Origin: Chromatocurvus sp046260215
Lineage (GTDB): Bacteria > Pseudomonadota > Gammaproteobacteria > Pseudomonadales > Halieaceae
Assembly: GCA_046260215.1 (NCBI GenBank)
Contig: JBHEPQ010000087.1
Span: 1 to 12,545, forward strand
Reading direction: 5' to 3'
DNA length: 12,545 bases
The notes beneath the pieces were generated by a model. It was given only the letters and a program-made list of their open reading frames with translations. It made no database searches and was not told the DNA's origin. Both the position numbers and the translations under genes were made by a program. Shown here piece after piece: positions 6,826 to 12,545 of the stretch (the first letter of the stretch is position 1; each line of letters starts with the position of its first letter).

Positions 6826-7299
6826 TCAATCCATCTGCTTGAACAGGTTGACCATTTCCAGCGCCGAGGTTGCCGCTTCCGCGCCTTTGTTGCCCGCCTT
6901 GGTGCCGGCGCGCTCTATGGCCTGCTCGATGGAATCCACCGTCAGAACGCCGAAGGCGATCGGCACACTATGCTCCAGGCTGACCTGGGCAATGCCCTTG
7001 GTGCACTCGCCCGCGACGTGCTCGAAGTGCGGTGTGCCACCGCGGATCACGGCGCCCAGGGCGATAATGGCATCGAACCCGCCCTTGCTGGCGAGCCTCT
7101 GGCAGGCCAGTGGGATTTCGAATGCACCGGGTACGCGCACCACGGTCAGCTGGCTATCGCTGATGCCGTGGCGACGCAGTGTGTCCACCGCGCCATCGAC
7201 CAGGTGTTCCACCACAAAGCCGTTCCAGCGACCGACGACCAGGGCATATCTGCCGTCGTTAGCAACCAGTGATCCTTCGTAGGTTGTCATCGTGCTCAT
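6826..7299 (-). CDS. ribH: 6,7-dimethyl-8-ribityllumazine synthase
   Basis: Lumazine synthase condenses 5-amino-6-ribitylaminouracil with 3,4-dihydroxy-2-butanone 4-phosphate, the penultimate riboflavin step, usually as an icosahedral or decameric assembly. The 157-residue product (E. coli 156) has RWNGFV (24-29), VRVPGAFEIPL (54-64), GAVIRGGTPHFEHV (82-95, with the proposed catalytic His91) and FGVLTVDSIEQA. The frame extends upstream, but ATG at 7299 is chosen because GGGGAG lies seven bases before it and the length fits. It starts four bases after the stop of the ribB-like gene. The gene is called ribE in some naming schemes. Confidence 0.97.
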   Translation of the reverse strand: MSTMTTYEGSLVANDGRYALVVGRWNGFVVEHLVDGAVDTLRRHGISDSQLTVVRVPGAFEIPLACQRLASKGGFDAIIALGAVIRGGTPHFEHVAGECTKGIAQVSLEHSVPIAFGVLTVDSIEQAIERAGTKAGNKGAEAATSALEMVNLFKQMD

Positions 7300-7303
7300 C
7301 GAT

Positions 7304-8449
7304 TTACTCCCCGCCGCCCTGCTTAAGAGGCCGCACATAATCAAGAACCTCCAGCCCGAAGCCGGAGATGGCATTGTACTTCATGGGTGCGCCCAGCAGA
7401 TGCATCCTGCCGACGCCCAGATCGCGCAGGATCTGCGACCCCAGTCCCACCGTGGTGTAGGTGTCCGTGGTTTCGCTCTCGGTCCCGCAGCCCTTGCCCA
7501 GCGCCAGGTCAACGCTGTGCAGCAGCTGCTCGTCGGTCTCGCGTCGTGCCAGCAACACCAGTACGCCCTTGCCTTCACGCGCAATATGGGCGAGGCAGTC
7601 ACCGATGCGCCAGTAGTCGGTTCCCTCGAGGTCGGTTCCCAGCAGATCGCGCAGCGTGGCCCGCGCGTGCACCCGCACCAGCGTCGGGGTGTCTGCGTTA
7701 ATATCGCCGCAATGCAGCGCGAGGTGCAGATCACCGGCGGTCTGGTCGCGGTAAACCTTGAGATCGAAGTCACCGAACACGGTCTGCAGGCGCCCCTCAC
7801 GAAGCGGTTCGATGGTGCGCTCATGCATCAGGCGATAGTGAATGAGGTCGGCGATGGTGCCGATTTTCAGACCGTGCTCACGGGCGAATGCAACAAGCTC
7901 GGCACCGCCGGACAGCTCCCCGGCGTCGGTGAGAACATCGGTGATGACCGCTGCAGGGTGCAGCCCGGCAATCCTCGAGAAGTCCACGGCGGCTTCGGTA
8001 TGACCGGCGCGGGTCAGCACCCCGCCGGCGGCGCTGGCAAGCGGAAAAATGTGCCCGGGCTGCACGATATCCGCCGGCCCCGCATGCGGTGCCACCGCAA
8101 CCTGCACAGTGTGGGCACGATCCGCGGCGGAAATCCCGGTGTCGATGCCCTCGCGGGCCTCGATAGACAGCGTAAAGCTGGCGTTCTCGGCAACCGCATT
8201 CTCGACCATGGGGGGCAGATCGAGCTGCAGACAGCGCTCGCGGGTCAGACCCAGACACACCAGGCCGCGTGCGCGCCGCGCCATGAACGTTACATGGTCT
8301 GCCTTGCAATGCTCCGCAGCGACCATGACCACGCCCTCATTCCGGGTATCGCCATCGTCGTCGAGCAACACGACCATGCGGCCGAGACGGATATCACTGA
8401 GCAGTTCTTCAACGCTATTGATGCTCTCCTCCTCCAGAGCCGAGCTCAT
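7304..8449 (-). CDS. RibBX-like protein: divergent DHBP synthase domain fused to a degenerate GTP cyclohydrolase II-like domain
   Basis: By position and overall similarity this is the operon's RibB(A), which would make 3,4-dihydroxy-2-butanone 4-phosphate from ribulose 5-phosphate. The 381-residue product has an N-terminal DHBP-synthase fold (about 10-210) retaining GLVCLGLT (Cys65), TGISAADR, QPGHIFPL (His133) and GGVLTRAGHTEA (His150). The canonical acidic loop DDEDRENEGD reads DDDGDTRNEGV, one residue longer, with the metal-binding Glu apparently Arg36 and the last Asp now Val40. The HGT motif after MVENN is replaced (AVAENASF, one residue shorter), and the conserved Glu of VICE is Asp171. 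The C-terminal domain (about 220-375) has HARATLRDLLG where true GTP cyclohydrolase II has HSECLTGD...CDCG, so no zinc site, as in described RibBX proteins. Its ATG overlaps the ribE stop (ATGA). Activity of either half is doubtful; the reading frame is intact and codon use is normal. Confidence 0.88.
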   Translation of the reverse strand: MSSALEEESINSVEELLSDIRLGRMVVLLDDDGDTRNEGVVMVAAEHCKADHVTFMARRARGLVCLGLTRERCLQLDLPPMVENAVAENASFTLSIEAREGIDTGISAADRAHTVQVAVAPHAGPADIVQPGHIFPLASAAGGVLTRAGHTEAAVDFSRIAGLHPAAVITDVLTDAGELSGGAELVAFAREHGLKIGTIADLIHYRLMHERTIEPLREGRLQTVFGDFDLKVYRDQTAGDLHLALHCGDINADTPTLVRVHARATLRDLLGTDLEGTDYWRIGDCLAHIAREGKGVLVLLARRETDEQLLHSVDLALGKGCGTESETTDTYTTVGLGSQILRDLGVGRMHLLGAPMKYNAISGFGLEVLDYVRPLKQGGGE

Positions 8450-9105
8450 GTCAGGTACCCGTTATCGGCCAGCGCCTGCATGGAGACGCCGGCAGACCCG
8501 GATTCAGCCGCGGCATCGCCCAGCACCAGGCGCTCCAGATAACGCGCAATCACATCCACCTCCAGGTTGACCCGCGAACCAACGGCATAGCGCCCGAACA
8601 CGGTTTCCGCCATAGTCTGGGGAATGATATTCAGATCGAACTCGGCGCCATTGACATCATTGACGGTCAGGCTGGTACCGTCCACACAGATGCTGCCTTT
8701 CTTTGCGATATAGCGCGCCAGGTTGTCGGGGGCCCGCAACACGGCGCGCCAGGAGCGCCCGTCTTCATACAGCTTTAGCACCTGCCCGACACCGTCGACA
8801 TGCCCACTCACAATATGCCCACCGAGGCGCGTCATCGGCGTCAGGGACTTTTCCAGATTGACCGGAGAACCGGGTTCAAGATCGCCCAGCGTCGTGAAAT
8901 TCAGGGTCTCCACGGACACATCCGCCCAGTAGCCGTCTCCCGGCAGATCCACGACCGTCAGGCAGACACCGTTGGTGGATATGCTGTCGCCGAGCCCGAC
9001 GTCGTCGAGTGGCAATTTTGCCGTGCGAACGCGAAGGCGCGTGTCGCCCCCCCGGGGTTCGAGGGCAACGATCTCACCGACCGCCTGAACAATACCGGTA
9101 AACAT
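8446..9105 (-). CDS. ribE: riboflavin synthase, alpha chain
   Basis: This enzyme dismutates two molecules of 6,7-dimethyl-8-ribityllumazine to riboflavin and the ribitylaminouracil substrate, the last step of the pathway. The 219-residue product consists of two tandem lumazine-binding domains (about 1-96 and 97-195). Each has its conserved loop: GDSISTNGVCLTV (39-51, Cys48) and KGSICVDGTSLTV (136-148). Family marks are MFTGIVQAVG at the start, ETL-type VSVETLNFTTLG and GGHIVSGHVDG (His102). A Ser/Gly/Ala-rich tail follows. ATG at 9105 has GAGGAG six bases upstream and lies three bases after the ribD stop; the gene's own stop overlaps the next start by 4 bp. The gene is also called ribC in E. 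coli. Confidence 0.97.
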   Translation of the reverse strand: MFTGIVQAVGEIVALEPRGGDTRLRVRTAKLPLDDVGLGDSISTNGVCLTVVDLPGDGYWADVSVETLNFTTLGDLEPGSPVNLEKSLTPMTRLGGHIVSGHVDGVGQVLKLYEDGRSWRAVLRAPDNLARYIAKKGSICVDGTSLTVNDVNGAEFDLNIIPQTMAETVFGRYAVGSRVNLEVDVIARYLERLVLGDAAAESGSAGVSMQALADNGYLT

Positions 9106-9108
9106 GTG

Positions 9109-10272
9109 TCACTCCTCTTTCGTGTGCGACCAGCCCTCGATCGTGTGCGACAGGCGCGGGGAAAGCGTAAAACGCCAGTCTTCGCCGACCCGGCGAAGGT
9201 CGACGGTTGCCAGCTCTATCTTGTCCGACATAACATCCAGCGGGACCTGCAGCAGCGGACGGGCGGAACTGCCCAGCAGACAGGGCGCCATGTACAGAAT
9301 CAACTCGTCGACCAGCCCGGCCTGCAGCAGTGCACCGGTCAGTGTCGCGCCGGATTCTACCAGAATCTCGTTGCACTCACGCGCGGACAGCTCCTGCATG
9401 ACGCGGGACAGATCAAGCCCGCAGGATGAGAGCGGGACAGCCACCTGTTCAACGTTGGGTGGCGCTTTTCCGGCCGGCACATCCGGTGCGTGCAGCAGCA
9501 GCGTCGGAGTGCCCCTGGACAGCACCCGTGCCGACCCGGGTACACGCCGTTTTGAATCCAGCACAACACGCAGGGGCCTGCGCTCCCCCGGCGGCTCCGC
9601 TTCTCCCAGCGTGCCCGCGAAACTCTCTGGCCGCACCGTCAGTGCGCAGTCGTCAGCGAGCACAGTGCCCGACCCGGTCAGGATCGCACAGCTTGCAGCC
9701 CGCAGACGCTGCACATCCGCGCGCGCCGCAGGCCCGGTGATCCACTGGCTTTCACCCGAGGCCATCGCCGTACGCCCGTCCATGGACATGGCGAGCTTGG
9801 CGCGCACCCGTCCATAGCCACGGCGCATGCGCAGCACAAATCCGGCGATCATGCGCTCTGCCTGATCGGCAAGCAGGCCTGTTTCCACGTCGATACCCGC
9901 AGCGCGCAGGCGCTGCAGCCCGCTGCCCGAGACCCTTGGGTCGGGATCCTCCATGGCTGCCACCACGCGCGTTACGCCGGCGTCTATCAACGCGTCGCTA
10001 CAGGGAGGCGTTCTGCCGTGATGTGAACAGGGCTCCAGCGTGACATAAACGGTCGCGCCCCGCGCTGAACCACCGGCACTCCGCAGGGCCATCACCTCGG
10101 CATGAGGATTGCCGGCGCGCTGAGTATAGCCCTCGCCGACAACGGCTCCATGCCTGACCAGAACGCAGCCGACGTTGGGATTCGGCCCTGCGATAAAGCG
10201 GGCCCGGGAAGCGAGCTGGAGTGCGCGCGCCATGAATCCCTGATCCAGGGCACTGTTATCGCCGCCCGTCAC
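9109..10272 (-). CDS. ribD: bifunctional pyrimidine deaminase/reductase RibD
   Basis: RibD deaminates and then reduces, with NADPH, the pyrimidine made by GTP cyclohydrolase II. The 387-residue product has an N-terminal cytidine-deaminase-type domain with zinc ligands HAEV (His57, Glu59) and PCSHHGRTPPC (Cys82, Cys91), after PNPNVGCV. The reductase domain begins near 155 and shows AKLAMSMDGRTA, ASGESQWITG, TGSGTVLADD and the C-terminal VESGATLTGALLQAGLVDEL. The start is GTG at 10272, three bases after nrdR; ATG at 10233 (MARALQLAS) is an alternative, but the upstream residues resemble those of homologues. The C-terminus carries a short tandem duplication, SHTIEGW-SHTKEE, absent from E. coli RibD. 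Confidence 0.97.
   Translation of the reverse strand: MTGGDNSALDQGFMARALQLASRARFIAGPNPNVGCVLVRHGAVVGEGYTQRAGNPHAEVMALRSAGGSARGATVYVTLEPCSHHGRTPPCSDALIDAGVTRVVAAMEDPDPRVSGSGLQRLRAAGIDVETGLLADQAERMIAGFVLRMRRGYGRVRAKLAMSMDGRTAMASGESQWITGPAARADVQRLRAASCAILTGSGTVLADDCALTVRPESFAGTLGEAEPPGERRPLRVVLDSKRRVPGSARVLSRGTPTLLLHAPDVPAGKAPPNVEQVAVPLSSCGLDLSRVMQELSARECNEILVESGATLTGALLQAGLVDELILYMAPCLLGSSARPLLQVPLDVMSDKIELATVDLRRVGEDWRFTLSPRLSHTIEGWSHTKEE
9120..9151. repeat. short direct repeat at the 3' end of ribD
   Basis: TCGTGTGCGAC occurs at 9120-9130 and 9141-9151, 21 bp (seven codons) apart, so it stays in frame and repeats SHT in the last residues of RibD (SHTIEGW then SHTKEE). It lies next to the strong GAGGAG ribosome binding site of ribE. 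Confidence 0.8.
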
Positions 10273-10275
10273 CCT

Positions 10276-10755
10276 TCAGGCGTCGCTATCGATAACGGCC
10301 CGTGGTTCGGCCTCGAGGCGCTCGATGGCATCGCGGAATGCGGCAATATCCTGAAAACTGCGATAAACAGAGGCAAAGCGCACGTAGGCAACCTGATCCA
10401 GCTGCTTGAGGTTATCCATAACCAGCTCGCCGAGAACCCGGGAGTTGATTTCGCGCTCTCCGGCCGCGCGCAGGGAATGCTTGATCTGGCTGATCACCGA
10501 TTCGATGGATTCTACCGGGACCGGGCGCTTTTCCAGGGCACGCAAAAATCCGGCGCGCAGCTTCTCTTCATCGAAGGGCTCGCGGTTGCCGTTCTGCTTG
10601 ATGATCCGGGGCATGACCAGCTCTGCTGTTTCATAGGTCGTAAAGCGTTCCTGGCAGGACAGGCACTCGCGGCGCCGACGCACCTGCCCGCCTTCGGCAA
10701 CCAGACGGGAGTCGATGACTCTCGTGTCTTCCGCTGAACAGAAAGGACAGTACAC
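10276..10755 (-). CDS. nrdR: transcriptional repressor NrdR
   Basis: NrdR is the ATP/dATP-sensing repressor of ribonucleotide reductase genes. The 159-residue product has the N-terminal zinc ribbon CPFC (Cys3, Cys6) and CLSC (Cys31, Cys34), RRRRECLSCQERFTTYE between the ribbon and the next domain, and an ATP-cone domain from about 49 to 139 (VIKQ-type MPRIIKQNGNREPFDEEKL; YVRFASVYRSFQD). The length is standard. GTG at 10755 gives MYCPFC, the exact usual N-terminus, although no strong Shine-Dalgarno precedes it. No NrdR-box pair was seen in this window, so its targets are presumably elsewhere. It lies 24 bp after glyA and 3 bp before ribD; glyA-nrdR-ribD is a common gammaproteobacterial order. 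Confidence 0.98.
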   Translation of the reverse strand: MYCPFCSAEDTRVIDSRLVAEGGQVRRRRECLSCQERFTTYETAELVMPRIIKQNGNREPFDEEKLRAGFLRALEKRPVPVESIESVISQIKHSLRAAGEREINSRVLGELVMDNLKQLDQVAYVRFASVYRSFQDIAAFRDAIERLEAEPRAVIDSDA

Positions 10756-10779
10756 AGACCAGCCCGCCGGGAACGCAGC

Positions 10780-12072
<1,293 letters not shown>

Positions 12073-12120
12073 GCGCTGAATCCTTGCTGCTTGGCAACTG
12101 TCTGGTGTGATAGACGCTCC

Positions 12121-12149
12121 ATTCTAGCGAAAACGGGGCTGCGCGGTAA
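12121..12149 (-). promoter_or_regulatory. candidate promoter for glyA and the downstream operon
   Basis: On the minus strand TAGAAT (12126-12121, 5 of 6 consensus) lies 17 bp after TTACCG (12149-12144, 3 of 6). Transcription would start near 12114, giving a leader of about 42 bases that contains AAGGA before the glyA ATG. No PurR or MetR site was recognised. Confidence 0.45.
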
Positions 12150-12545
12150 GTGGTTGGGTACTTCGGATTCCGATCGTCGCGCTCCGTAGCGCGGTCCGGG
12201 CGCCCCGCATGACGTGGGCCGGCTGCAGGGCGGGTGTGGCTCGCCGGTCGCAGCGGTGTGCACGGCAGCGGCCGCTGCGCAACTCGACCGCAATCGCTGC
12301 GCGATTGGCGGGACTCGAACAGTGCTCGCGGAAACCCCCGCCATCGTCCCCGCCGCAACCCGCGACCTGATCGGGCGCCCCACCGCCCCACCCCCACCTG
12401 ACCTCACTTCCGCACTTCGACGGCGCATTCGCTGCGCGTCGCTATAGGGATGCAAGCCCAATCTGAGGCGGATTAAATACCCGCATCGCAAAATGTCAGG
12501 CGCCTCGCGCGCATCCCCCCGTTCCCGCGGACCGTCTGCGGCCAG
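12150..12545. other. hairpin-rich intergenic region, no gene called
   Basis: About 400 bases without a convincing ORF; the reading frames present are of biased, repetitive composition and match no family. The region holds four GC-rich palindromes. They are CGCGCT-CCGT-AGCGCG (12178-12193), GCAGCGGCCGCTGC (12265-12278), CAATCGC-TGC-GCGATTG (12291-12307) and CGACGGCGC...GCGCGTCG (12418-12441, one-base bulge). A C-rich run lies at 12378-12398. The octamer CGCTGCGC recurs at 12273, 12295 and 12430. No T-run follows any stem, so none is a standard terminator. Confidence 0.6.
12265..12441. repeat. possible REP-like palindromic repeat cluster
   Basis: Three palindromes share the core CGCTGCGC, two in the wider form (A/T)TCGCTGCGC: 12265-12278 (continuing to 12280), 12291-12307 and 12418-12441. 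Shared cores inside hairpins in an intergenic gap are typical of dispersed extragenic palindromes. Whether related copies occur elsewhere in the genome cannot be seen from this window. Confidence 0.4.

Noticed and set aside
6826..7374. Longer ribH frame starting at 7374
   Set aside because: It would overlap the 3' end of the ribB-like gene and add 25 residues absent from the family; ATG 7299 has GGGGAG at ideal spacing.
7292..8542. 416-codon open frame on the + strand opposite the ribB-like gene, plus similar long + frames at 3253-4011, 4055-4807 and 6382-7272
   Set aside because: They mirror conserved minus-strand genes, have no recognisable motifs or ribosome binding sites, and are the usual antisense open frames of high-GC DNA.
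10756..10779. NrdR box or separate promoter between glyA and nrdR
   Set aside because: The 24-bp gap has only a CCC-GGC-GGG mini-stem and no A/T-rich NrdR-box-like palindrome or -10 element.
12307..12320. GGCGGGACTCGAAC, the reverse complement of a tRNA T-arm end (GTTCGAGTCCCGCC)
   Set aside because: The 5' side of the T-stem does not pair (CACTG where GCGGG is needed) and no acceptor or anticodon arm can be found, so it is neither a tRNA nor a clear attachment site.

Overview
The window is a densely coded, GC-rich stretch of a gammaproteobacterial chromosome. Gene content and order resemble the Pseudomonas region xseB-ispA-dxs ... ribA ... pgpA-thiL-nusB-ribH-ribBA-ribE-ribD-nrdR. Protein wording (Dxs, RibA, PgpA, the retropepsin-like protein) and the high GC would suit a marine lineage such as Halieaceae/Cellvibrionales. 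That placement is inference from remembered homologues; no search was run.

Layout. On the + strand, dxs (86-2026), xseB (2163-2444) and ispA (2481-3374) supply the first step of the MEP isoprenoid pathway, the small subunit of exonuclease VII, and farnesyl diphosphate synthase. They meet a minus-strand block head-on at 3375-3390. That block, read from the right, is glyA (12072-10780), nrdR, ribD, ribE, a two-domain ribB-like gene, ribH, nusB, thiL, pgpA and a secreted retropepsin-like aspartic protease gene (ending at 4196). Most junctions in it are 1-4 bp overlaps or gaps of 3-4 bp, so most of it probably forms one translationally coupled operon. After a 181-bp gap, ribA (4014-3391) follows on the same strand, probably from its own promoter. 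Positions 12073-12545 hold the glyA leader and a hairpin-rich intergenic region with no convincing gene.

Function. RibA makes the pyrimidine precursor from GTP, RibD performs its deamination and reduction, RibH condenses it with dihydroxybutanone phosphate (DHBP), and RibE makes riboflavin. The step that makes DHBP (RibB) is represented only by a two-domain protein. Its C-terminal cyclohydrolase-like half lacks the zinc cysteines, as in the known RibBX variants. Its N-terminal half also lacks the conserved acidic metal loop, the HGT motif and a conserved Glu. This is the most interesting point in the window: the canonical locus may encode a double pseudoenzyme, with the working RibB elsewhere in the genome.

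Other points of note are a perfect 17-bp tandem duplication of the ispA start region that creates a six-codon leader peptide ending in an ATGA overlap with ispA; several more short tandem duplications at gene edges; dxs placed before xseB rather than after ispA, with an atypical codon-poor tail; and a likely too-long ribA N-terminus when the first ATG is used. No tRNA, rRNA, CRISPR array, insertion sequence or prophage gene was seen.
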